The notes under the pieces were generated by a model that was given only the letters and a program-made list of their open reading frames with translations, did not search any database and was not told where the DNA came from. A DNA stretch of 64,000 nt, from the NCBI GenBank assembly GCA_038380795.1, contig CM076260.1, positions 4,625,533-4,689,532 of the forward strand. Reading direction: 5' to 3'. This document shows positions 24,090-33,511 of this stretch, piece by piece. The stretch is from Pyrocephalus nanus. Its lineage: Eukaryota; Chordata; Aves; Passeriformes; Tyrannidae. Positions within the stretch are counted from its first letter, which is position 1, and every line of letters begins with the position of its first letter. A program made the translations under genes and the position numbers.

Positions 24090-24470
24090 CTCCTGTCATT
24101 AACCCTGTCTAGTCACCGTCACGAGCACCAGACAAGGCAATCCAGAGCTGAGGCACTAAATTATTGCCAACCCATTTGTACCATCTGCTGCACAAGTGTC
24201 TGTTGATGGAAGGGGTGGTGGGGCACCTGGTGACCACGATGTCAAAACAACATTTGTAGGGGAGGCAGGGAAAAGCAAAAGGGCTGCGTAAACAAAGCAG
24301 TCTAGCAGGAAAGAAACTGGGATTAGCAGAAACCCCAAAGCAAGTAAAAATGATGCTCTTACTGCTCGGCTACTTTGAGAGTCCCAACCATGTGCGTTGC
24401 GATGGCCCTCTCTGAAGTGGGAGCAAAGTGGAATTTTGCTGCTTACAGGATACAGAAGTGAGGCAGTGGC
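24090..24470. promoter_or_regulatory. Candidate conserved non-coding element
   Basis: GC rises and CpGs reappear ('CACCGTCACGAGCACC', 'GCTCGGCTAC', 'GTGCGTTGCGATGG'). Forkhead/SOX-like words overlap in 'GCTGCGTAAACAAAGCAG'. No repeat similarity. The minus 119-codon frame here (24156-24515) is not recognisable and is probably a by-product of higher GC. Confidence 0.33.
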
Positions 24471-25634
24471 ATTTTTGCTATGGGAAATAACAGAGAAAAG
24501 GAGCGGGAAAGACAAAGAAATAAGGAAGGGAGCTGTGGTGAGTTAGAATTGCTCAGTGTTTGGCTGAAGGAGTGGGGAAGGAAGACAGAATGGACTGCTG
24601 TTTTGGGGAAGGGTATCTGCTCCCTTCTTCAGTGTTTGGAGGGCCTGGTGTAGAAATACCTGGCAAGGCAATTAAGGATGTTTTTCCACCACCTGTATGT
24701 AGCCTGTTTTCTTCTTTTTCTTATATGAAGTAGTGTGACATTACCTATATATATATAATTTTTTTTTTTTGTGGTCGTAAACCACTGACAGAATAAACCA
24801 TAAAATACTCACCTTAAAATCTGTCCACTCCTACCCTTACTGAATATCCTTTCCCTGTGCTTCTACCTGTGCAATGTACTGTCCTAAACTTCTAAATTTA
24901 AAAACTCATCCCATCCCTAAAAAGAAGCCACATTTTTTTTTTTTATTATTTACCAGGTTTTGTGATTTCATCTCTAAAAGGATCTGCCACCATCTCCAGT
25001 GTACCTGCTGGTTACCTGCTCATTTTTTTCTCCTCCAGAAAATTTCAGGTCTTTCATATCATGTTCTTCCATTGTTCATGATTGACATCACTGAATGGAA
25101 CTGATTTTTCGAAGACTTTTAAACATATTTTTAAATAATTTGGTATAAACTCCATATGGGGTGCACTTTCTTTTTCTGTTTCTCTTTCTGTCTCTCTCTC
25201 TTAGTCTCTCTCTGAAGTGACATGGATTTGCAGCACAAACTTTGAGTTGATGTGATTTGTGAGGTTCATAGCTGGAGGCAGTGTTATGCAATAGCTGAAA
25301 ATCTTACAAATTTCAGATGGTGAACATTCTTTAGTGGCCTTTAAGGTCTTTTTGTGTGGATTTTTTTATATCCATGAATTGCAAGATGTAAGTTTTGCAT
25401 TGTCTAATTGGCTTCATTTTTATTCTTCTTCTTGTTCCTTTACAAGTAACATTCTGAACACAGACAATGAATACATATATATTACTTATTAAAAATGTTA
25501 TTGTCATTGCTATTTTAAGGTCTACTCTGCATGTTCAGTTGTAAAAATTATTTGCATCTGGATGTCTAAAATAACTTGCAAGAACTGAGTAGCATAAATC
25601 TTCACACTGAGTTAGAAAATAAAAGGCCTGATAA
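24471..25634. other. Unique AT-rich DNA, nothing identified
   Basis: Contains a T(10) run near 24760-24770 and a TCTCTC-rich patch at about 25160-25213. No gene was recognised. Confidence 0.6.
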
Positions 25635-26120
25635 AGAATCATAGAATCAACTGGGTTAGAAAAGGCCTCTGAGGTCATCAAGTCCAACCCTTGATCCAAC
25701 CCCACCGTCATTACCAGACCATGGGACTGATGCCACATCCAGTCTCACCTTAAAAATCTCCAGGGATGGTGACTCCACCTCCTCCCTGGGCAGCTCATTC
25801 CAATGCCTGATCACTCTCTCTGTAAAAAATTTATTCCTAATATCCAACCTAAACCTGCCCTGGCACGGCTTAAGACCATGCCCTCTTGTCTTACTGCTGG
25901 TTCCTGGGAGAAGAGACCGACCCCCACCTGGCTACAACCTCCTTTCAGGGAGTTGTAGAGAGTGATGAGGTCACCCCTGAGCCTCCTCTTCTCCAGGCTA
26001 AACAACCCCAGCTCCCTCAGCCTCTCCTCATAGGACTTGTGTGTGAGTCCCTTCACCAGCCTGATTGCTCTTCTTTGGACCTGCTCCAGCCCCTCAATAT
26101 CCATCCTGAACTGAACTGTC
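25635..26120 (-). mobile_element. CR1 LINE 3' fragment, well preserved ORF2 C-terminus
   Basis: Minus strand. It begins at the 3' terminus 'AGAATCATAGAATCAACTGGGTTAGAAAAGGCC'. The antisense frames read [20 protein letters not shown] and [20 protein letters not shown], then, after a frame change near 25840, [20 protein letters not shown]. This is the CR1 RT C-terminal region with its usual tail. At most one frame change over about 450 bp makes it one of the better preserved copies, but the 5' truncation removes the RT core. Confidence 0.96.
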
Positions 26121-26239
26121 TTACGAGACATTCATTCATCCTGTAGGAAGAAGACCAGTAGTCCAGACAGTTGGAGAATTCAAGATTTGCAGTTTCCATG
26201 AGATAGAGTATCAGGTTTCTTTTGCCCACAATGCCTCTG

Positions 26240-26410
26240 TGTTTTTTTTTGGTTTGTGGTTTTTTGTTTGTTTGTTTGGTTTTTTTTGTGGTGTTTTTTT
26301 TTTTTTTGTTTGTTTTGTGTTTTTTTGGGGTTTTTTTGGTTTTTTTTGGGGTTTTTTTTTTTTTTTTTTTTTTTTTTTTGTTTTTTTGTTTTTTGTTTTT
26401 TTTTCCCTTG
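26240..26410. repeat. T/G-rich low-complexity tract
   Basis: About 170 nt of almost only T and G on the plus strand, including a T run of about 28. It lies 120 bp beyond the internal end of the 25.6-kb CR1. The three overlapping frames of F, C, G, L, V and W residues are artefacts. The spacing is irregular, unlike telomeric TTAGGG. Confidence 0.95.
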
Positions 26411-26477
26411 TGGGTCTTTTAATCTTTTTAGAGTTCTGTGAACAGTTATACTTCTTGGGCCAGTTTCAGAAGTCTTT

Positions 26478-26640
26478 CACAGAATCAGAGAATCACAGCA
26501 TATCCTGAGTTGGAAGTGACCCACAAATCCAACTCCTAGCCCTGTACAGGACCATCCCAGAAATTTACAGGATCACTCCCTTGTGCCTGAGACTATTGTC
26601 CAAATGCTTCCCAAACTCTTCAGGGACAGCTACATCTCTT
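26478..26640 (-). mobile_element. CR1 LINE 3' fragment, third subfamily
   Basis: Minus strand: 'CACAGAATCAGAGAATCACAGCATATCCTGAGTTGGAAGTGACCCACAAA', 'CAACTCCTAGCCCTGTACAGGACCATCCCAG', 'TGTGCCTGAGACTATTGTCCAAATGCTTCC'. The 'ATATCCTGAGTTGGAAGGGACCCACAAGGATCA' type is a distinct CR1 lineage from the others here. It is strongly decayed. Confidence 0.88.
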
Positions 26641-27148
26641 GTCTCCAATTTAATTGCATCTTTCTGATCTTTTCAGTTTTTCCCCACTCTCATATTTTCT
26701 CTCTCTCTAAGGATCTCTTTTGCTTCCCTCTAGACCCACTTGCTATTTTTATTGACACACATTGTCCAGATGAAGCCTCAGAGTACAGTGAAATTATTCA
26801 ACTTGTTTTAAAAATCTTTATACCTCTCAGCCTCCTGTTTAACTCTGAAACAGGATGACAGAGATGAGTTACTGTTCCTGTAGTAGGCAGGTATTTTTGG
26901 AGAAGTGCTGAGTAGTCGAACATCTCCCATTCTCTGCCAGTACAATTCTTTTTTACTATGTAAATCTAGAATTTTGTACTTAGACTTTTTGAATTAAATC
27001 TATTTGTGATGATAATACTGACTTTTAATCCTTTCTTCTGGCACACTTGCAGATCCCTTAATTGGAGTCTCTCACAAAAATTAATAACCCTACTCTTCAT
27101 TTTGTAAATGAAGTTCAAATAACAACATTAAACTGAACCTGATTCACC
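26641..27148. other. Unique spacer, nothing identified
   Basis: AT-rich. No gene or repeat was recognised. Confidence 0.6.
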
Positions 27149-27550
27149 TCATAGAATCATGAAGGTTGGAAAAGACCTATAAGATGGAGTCCAACTGTTA
27201 ACCCAGCACAAGCATGTTCACCACTAAACCACATCCCCAGCTGCCATATCCACGCCTTTCGAACTCTTCCAGGGATCCTGACTCCACTATTTCCCTGGGC
27301 AGCCTGTCCCAATGCCTGACCACCCTTTCAGTGAAGAACTTTTTCCCCAAAATCCAACCTAAACTTCCCCTGGTGCAACTTGAGGCCGTTTCCATTCATC
27401 TTGTTACTTGTGAGAAAAGACCGATCCCTCCCCCAGCTCCACCCTCCTGTCACGGAGTTGCAGAAGGTGAGAAGGACCCCCTGAACCTCCTTTTCTCCAG
27501 GCTGAGCCCCCCCAGCTCCCTCAGCCGCTCCTGATGCTCCAGACCCTTCA
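27149..27550 (-). mobile_element. CR1 LINE 3' fragment
   Basis: Minus strand: 'TCATAGAATCATGAAGGTTGGAAAAGACCTATAAGATGGAGTCCAACTGTTAACCCAGCAC', 'AGGGATCCTGACTCCACTATTTCCCTGGGCAGCC', 'CTCCAGGCTGAGCCCCCCCAGCTCCCTCAGCCGCTCC'. The antisense frame shows [20 protein letters not shown], a typical CR1 C-terminus. Confidence 0.95.
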
Positions 27551-29679
27551 CTTCACACCTCTGATTATAACGGTGGGGAAGACAAATGAGGATGTAGCAG
27601 CGAGTCTTGCTCTTTCATGTAGCTTAAAAACGATATGCAGGATGGGAAGGACTCATTCAGTCTCTGCTTTTCCTCCTAAGCTTCTCTACTGTGTGTACAC
27701 AACTGGCACTCACCACTACTTGCACCAGGAATCCAAGTGCACTTCTGGGATATATCCTGAAAGATGTTACATTAGGGGAGCAGAGCAAAATGATCCATGA
27801 TCCCTTATTATCTTTTGCCCTGAGCTGACCTTAGTGCATTTCAATGGTGGCATTATGCAACTAGAGAGAAATTATATCAACTGAGACTTTCCCAGAGGAA
27901 AATTATTTTTCTGGTTGAAATTTCTTCTGCTCACTTATTAGAGGGACCCAGAATCTGCAAAAATAAAAGCTCATGAGCCATTATTGCACAAATTTATCAT
28001 TAGAGATGGAACCATGCCACAATTAGAACAGGACAAATGTTCATGTCAGAATTAAAAAGCTGTTATGAATCGGTGATAATTAAGTCAACAGATTGATAAG
28101 GATTAGGATTGCAATTTAAGTGTGGTTGAGAGATTTAACTCATCTTTTGCCTTTGTCATGTTGCATTTAGAAGTGTAGGATTACGGGTGTCAAATGTGTA
28201 GCTCTTTGTTCTAAGTGCATTTGCAATGTCTTGCAAAAGCTTTTATTTATTTATCTCTAAATGAGAGAACTTATTTGCTGAACTTGGAAGAAGAATAAGA
28301 TTTTGAAAGCCTGCTTTCCTATGCCATTTGATTGTATTGTTCTGGCTTCAGACTTTCCCAAACAGTTCCTGTGTTCCACAAAAAGTTACTTTTTTATTTT
28401 CTCAAATTCTTACTTGAAAAGCTAATACAAAATAAACATAAGTTTTAGTTGATCTCATCATAAAGTTTGTTTCTAATAATCAGAAGATACAATTTCATAG
28501 TGTCTCCAAATACATCTAGACCAGGGCTTGAGGTATAAAAAAAATACCTGAATAATAGTGTTAGAACATTTTCAGATATCTATTTACTGCCTTGGGAGAA
28601 AGTCCATAATGTTCCATAGCAGAAAAATGTTGACATCCTTATTTTATGAAGCAAAACAAATGTGTAATTTTCTGTGGTAATGAAGGGCTATTACGCATTT
28701 CCCTATAACTTTTGGATAAGACATAAAATTAAGATTCTGGCCATATCTGCCATTACACATTCAATTCAATTTTTATTTAGCTGTGCATCCCCTACCTGCC
28801 TCCCTATTCTAGGGTTTTCAGCCCTTCAGTGCTGAAGTTCATTTACTTATCCCAGCATCTGCACTCTCTTAGAATATGCCTGACTCTAATTTGCCTACAC
28901 GATGACCTACTTTAGTTTCTTCTGGAAAAAAACTAGTTTTTTTATCTCAAGCTCATCCATGGTGTTTTTCAGCTCTAATTTTCAAAACAGAGGCTGTTTT
29001 CCACCCAAGACAGAGCTGCAAATGTAATTCAGGATTTACATACAGTGAAGGTTAAGGTTGGTCTTCCATTTCTGTGGTAAAATACCAATTAACCACTGAC
29101 TAGGAAAAGAATATGAGCTCCAAATAATTTTCTGCAAAATCAGAAAACTTTATACCAGTGCTTGAGAATGTCTGAGAGGTAATTCAAATAATGGTTTTAC
29201 CCTAGGTTGTTCATATATTGTCTAAGAGGGACAAAAGTAATTCATCTGAACATGAAATTCATAAAATAATAACTCTCTCTATATCTGTGACAAATCTTTG
29301 TTGATTTCAGAGCATCTGGGTAACTTTGTCATATAGGCAGACGCTCATGTAATCTGGAATATTGTCTTATTTTCATAATAGCAAAGTTTGCCTTAGGGTT
29401 TACTGTTAATTAATCATGTCCAAATATTAACTGACATCCGTTCTTGGGTGTGAGCAAAACTCCCCCCCAGGGCACCTCCTCTGTGAAAAATTTAACATTT
29501 CCATTTAGAAAGTGAAAAGGATGAAATGCTCTAAGAATTAGGGCAGCTGTATACAAGGGGAAAACCAGCTCACATTAGCCAGGGGAAGACAGGGAAAGAC
29601 CACTTGGCTCCTGGGAACCAGCTGAGGAAGAAGTCATCAGTTTTGGCAGAGTTTGTGTGAAAGGAGGGAGAAAGGAAGA
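27551..29679. other. Unique AT-rich DNA, weak enhancer-like block near 28 kb
   Basis: No gene was recognised. The part at 27960-28260 has the even, non-repetitive AT texture often seen in conserved elements ('GATAATTAAGTCAACAGATTGATAAGG'), but with less support than other blocks. Confidence 0.45.
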
Positions 29680-29880
29680 ACAAGGAGCTGCCACTTTCCC
29701 CTGGGATCACACTGGTGTAAGTCCAAATGGAGTCTAACACGAGTAGACAATGCAATCTTTGATCAGTATTGCATTAATTTTACATTCTTGGTGAGCTGTG
29801 GAGCCTTTATGGAGTTATTACAGACTTATAGCCGAGAGAATGAGGGTAGACCTAAAACTAGAGAGAAAATTCCACGTGTC
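29680..29880. repeat. Probable ancient dispersed-repeat relic
   Basis: Words such as 'GGGATCACACTGGTGTAAGTCCAAATGGAGTC', 'GAGCTGTGGAGCC' and 'TATGGAGTTATTACAGACTTATAGCCGAGAGAATGAGGG' match the style of the same old amniote repeat seen at 18.7 kb. No family name can be given from memory with confidence. Confidence 0.35.
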
Positions 29881-30886
29881 AGGAGAATAATTTGCATGGG
29901 CACATCCGTATGGGATCTTACCATAAAAAAACCCCAAGACTCCCTGAACTTTTTAGGAAGCTTCAAAATGGTGTGAAAATGAACAATGAGTGTTTGAACT
30001 GTTTTTCATTCATTTATGGAAGAACTGAAATATTTAAAATGGCAATCCTGTGGAGCAAGATTATTACAGTGTACATGTACAAAGAATGCACATTGACACA
30101 GCCACATAGAGGTAATTTGAAGTCTGTGCACAGAGAGATTTCACTCACAATGTTCCTTCATCCTGTTGTACACACATTCTGAGGAAAAAAAATCACCTAA
30201 AAGAGCTAATTTCTTTCCCTCAAGTATTAAAGAGTGGTACTCACCAATAATTTCAAAAAGTCTTCTCTGTAGACATGTATTCTCCTATGTAGATACTTAC
30301 TCTCCTATGTAAATGCCTATTTCTGAGTCCTGTTCTCAGGGGATTATCTCTGCTCCCCCTGTCCATGAGCACAAACACTAAAGTGTCTCAGCAGTGTGAA
30401 CTAACACACTGTTGAAGGTTTTATAACCCAAAATGTGAGTGATTTCTTCCCACAAGACATGCTTCTGATGCAACAGGCAATTCTCTATCCAAATTCAAAA
30501 CTACTAACTAAATACGGGCCTTTGGAAAAAGGGTTTAATTCTAAAAAAAAAAGGAAAAGTCATTAATTTTTGCTGTTTCTATGAAGTTCTGTAATGACAC
30601 TGCTTGGAAACTGTGGCAGTAATAAACTGATTGGCTCTAAATATACACCTAGAGGTTTCTTTTGGGTGTGTATATCTGTGAAAAGAGGTTGTGATTTAAA
30701 GAAACTAAGCTGGGTTCATACAGTACATTCTCAAGGTTAGTTCAATACTAATGTTCCAGCAGAAGTTGTACTTTCAAGCAACATCTGTTCCACCAACCTT
30801 TTACAGTCTTTGCACCATTGAAATGACTGTATTACTAATTTAAAAATGCCAAATCAGAGGATATCTATCTATATATAGAGAGAGAT

Positions 30887-30953
<67 letters not shown>

Positions 30954-31342
30954 ATACATGGCCAGAGCCAGTGCTCCAAGGAGGTCACAGTTTAGCTTTC
31001 AGAACAAACCTAACCTTTTTTTTTTTTTATTTTTTCCAGAGGTCTCTGGTCCTTAAATGTACAGGTAGACATGAGTTATGCAAGCTGTAACAAAAAGTGG
31101 AATCCATTTGCTTCACATGGTGTAAGATGCTCTGGATAAACATATGTTCCTCTATGTTTCCTGCTTGAAAACTTTGCTGCTCAAGCCCATTTTACTTGGA
31201 GGCACAGATGGGAAGCAACTTGCTTACATTTCCATACTTGGCCATTGAATGAGCCGGGAATAGTACCAGCATCATGATTTGCAGCTCTCACTTGCAATTT
31301 TCCCTCTTTGTATTTTCCAAGGGTAATTACAGTAAAATTCGG
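29881..31342. other. Unique DNA with microsatellite, no gene seen
   Basis: No gene was recognised. A 20-bp near-duplication (TCTCCTATGTAGATACTTAC, then a diverged copy) lies at 30281-30320. Confidence 0.6.
30887..30952. repeat. (TAGA)n microsatellite, about 16.5 units
   Basis: 66 nt of perfect TAGA repeat. It is preceded by an (ATCT)/(AGAG) patch at 30860-30886 that gives a short self-complementary arm. Perfect long tetranucleotides are usually polymorphic in length. Confidence 0.98.
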
Positions 31343-31547
31343 GAGAGTCTTTTTTCACTAAGGTGATTTGAAATTGTCTTTTTTCTTTGCTGACTGCAAT
31401 GTTCCTCGAAGTGTTCAAGGCCAAGCTGAATGGGGCCACAAGCAACTTGACAACTTGATCTAGTGTGTGGCATCCTTGCCCACGGCAGGGGGGGTTGGAA
31501 CCAGATGATCTTGCAGGTTCCTTCCAACCCAAACCATTTAATGATTG
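31343..31547 (+). mobile_element. CR1 LINE 3' fragment
   Basis: Clear from 31395: 'GTTCCTCGAAGTGTTCAAGGCCAAGCTGAATGGGG', 'TGCCCACGGCAGGGGGGGTTGGAACCAGATGATCTTGCAGGTTCCTTCCAACCCAAACCATT'. The upstream part 31343-31394 is a probable but disturbed continuation. Confidence 0.88.
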
Positions 31548-31555
31548 TTCAATAA

Positions 31556-32063
31556 TCTGTTACTACTAGATCACACCTAGAATACTGTGTCCAGTTCTGG
31601 TCACTGCAATAAAGGCAAGAAATTATTTAATTGCAGTGACTTCAGTGGAGGGCAGCACTGGAGCACTTACCCCATAAGGAGAGGCTGGGGAAATGGTCTT
31701 GTTTAGCTGGGAGAAGAGGTTTTGGTTGCTGGAGGAATGGGTAAGTGACAACAGCCTCTTGGCTGAGTATAAGGAGTGTCCAAGGAGCCAGAACCAGGCT
31801 GTTCATAGCTGTACATGACAGGAGGATGAGAGCAAAAGGACCTAAGCTGAAACAGAAATTCAGGAAGATTTAAAGAGAAAATTTCACCATGAGGGCAGTC
31901 AAATGCTGGAAAGGGTTGCTCAAAGTGGTTGCGCAGTCTCTATCCTCAGAGCTTTTGAGTGACCACCTAGGTCAAGCCCTGACCTACAGCTGTCCCTGCT
32001 TTGATTAGAAGGTTTGACTAGGGACTTCCTGAGGCCCCTTCCAACCTGCATTAGTCTAGGATC
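31556..32063 (+). mobile_element. CR1 LINE fragment, older subfamily
   Basis: Plus strand, starting 9 bp after the previous CR1 ends: 'GATCACACCTAGAATACTGTGTCCAGTTCTGG', 'GGAGAGGCTGGGGAAATGG', 'GGGTTGCTCAAAGTGGTTGCGCAGTCTCTATCCTC', then 'CTGAGGCCCCTTCCAACCTGCATTAGTCTAGGAT'. The 3' end differs from the younger copies, which suggests an older lineage. It contains a 10-bp perfect inverted repeat (31600-31609 and 31631-31640). Confidence 0.88.
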
Positions 32064-32084
32064 CAGTAAAGCTGTGCATTTATT

Positions 32085-32545
32085 CACAGAGTCATAGAAA
32101 TACAGAATAGTTTGGGTTGGAAGGGGCCTTAAAGATCATCTCATTCCAACCTCCCTGCCATGAGGGGTCTTCCACCAGACCGGGTTGCTCAGAGCTCCAT
32201 CCAACCTAACCTTTAACACTTCCAGGGATGGGACAACCACAGCTTCCCTGGACAGCCTGTTCCAGGGCCTCACCATCTTCACAGTAAAGAATTTTTTCTT
32301 AATATCTAATCAAAACCTACTCTCTGTCAGTGTGAAGCCATTGCCCCTTGTTCTGTCATTCCAGGCTCTTATAAATAGTCCTTCTCTATCTTTATTGTCA
32401 GCTCCCTTCAGGTACTGGAAGGCCACAATTAGGGCACCCCAAAGCCTTCCCTTTTCCAGGCTGAACAATCCCAATTCTCTCAACCTTTCCTCATAGCAGA
32501 GGTGCTCCATCCCTCTAATAATCTTGGTGGCCTCCTCTAGACTCA
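32085..32545 (-). mobile_element. CR1 LINE 3' fragment
   Basis: Minus strand, beginning only about 20 bp after the preceding plus-strand copy ends, so the two lie 3' end to 3' end. 'CACAGAGTCATAGAAATACAGAATAGTTTGGGTTGGAAGGGGCCTTAAAGATCATCTC' is the terminus. The antisense frame reads [20 protein letters not shown], part of the RT C-terminus. An unusual (A/T)-free deletion shortens the block after 'CCATGAGGGGTCTTCC'. Confidence 0.95.
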
Positions 32546-33394
32546 CTTATTTTATGACTCTGCAAGCTCATTACAGACAGATTTTGAATCCTGCTGCACT
32601 GTTTGCACACACATTTTTTCTTCTTTCTCAAAGAATTCCTCACCTTGCATTTATGCAAAACTCCTTTGATCCCACATTAAAAATTGCTGATGTCTCTGAT
32701 GTTTTCTTGCATTATATTGATAAGCTCTCCCATGACCCATGGCTAAGAAGTCATTCCTAGATGACACTTAACTTTAGTCTCTCCTGCAATCTTTGCTGAA
32801 TTGCTTTCTTGCTCTTGTAAAATGTATTCAACATCACAGATCTACGACAGATAAGTGAACGTTCTGGCAGATTCCAACCTCAGGAAAACAAACCATTTTA
32901 AGTCTAAATTTGTCTCAAGCTATCCCTTCCTGTATGTACATATTTTGACACCTTCGTCAACACAATTTCACTGTGCTTTTGTGGAGTATCTATATATTTC
33001 TTGAAACCTCTTAAAGTAGATAAGCAAAATTCAGGCACTTCTCCCAGTTTACTGAGTTTTCACAGCTCCATTTATAGTTTAGTTACTTCAGAGGGTTCTG
33101 GAACAAAAGCTGGAGACAGGAATTGAGAGCTTTGGAAAAGTTGAAGGAGAAGCAAGTGTGCTTTTGTTTGCATATATGAATGTAAGTGTGTATGAATGCA
33201 TGTTTCTGTCACACAGCCTCCTTCTCTTTTACAGGCCTTACAGAATCTTTTATGCTGTCAAGTTTCATGCTGCAAACCCAAGTTTGGCTTGAGTTACAGC
33301 AGCTCAGATGGAGAGGTTGTCAGTTTTACTTCTTGGAGTTTGACTTCACAAACAAGCCATGACTTCCAGAAAAGAGAGAGACTCAGATCATGGC
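32546..33394. other. Unique AT-rich spacer
   Basis: No gene or repeat family was recognised. Confidence 0.6.
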
Positions 33395-33511
33395 CTGTTG
33401 ATGTGGCACTTGGGGACATGGTTTAGTGGTGGGCTTGGCAGTGCTGGTTAATGGTTGGACTCAATGATCTTAAAGGTTTTTGAACCTAAAAAAATTCTGT
33501 GATTTTATGAT
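33395..33511 (+). mobile_element. CR1 LINE 3' stub
   Basis: 'GTGGCACTTGGGGACATGGTTTAGTGGTGGGCTTGGCAGTGCTGG...GGTTGGACTCAATGATCTTAAAGGTTTTTGAACC...ATTCTGTGATTTTATGATTG': the terminal 115 bp of a plus-strand CR1. Confidence 0.94.

Noticed and set aside
26240..26410. T/G tract considered as an interstitial telomere or as a coding hydrophobic protein
   Set aside because: No TTAGGG periodicity; the frames are only F, L, C, V, W and G from homopolymer translation.
30887..30952. Regular repeats considered as a CRISPR-like array
   Set aside because: It is a plain TAGA microsatellite without spacers, in vertebrate-type DNA.
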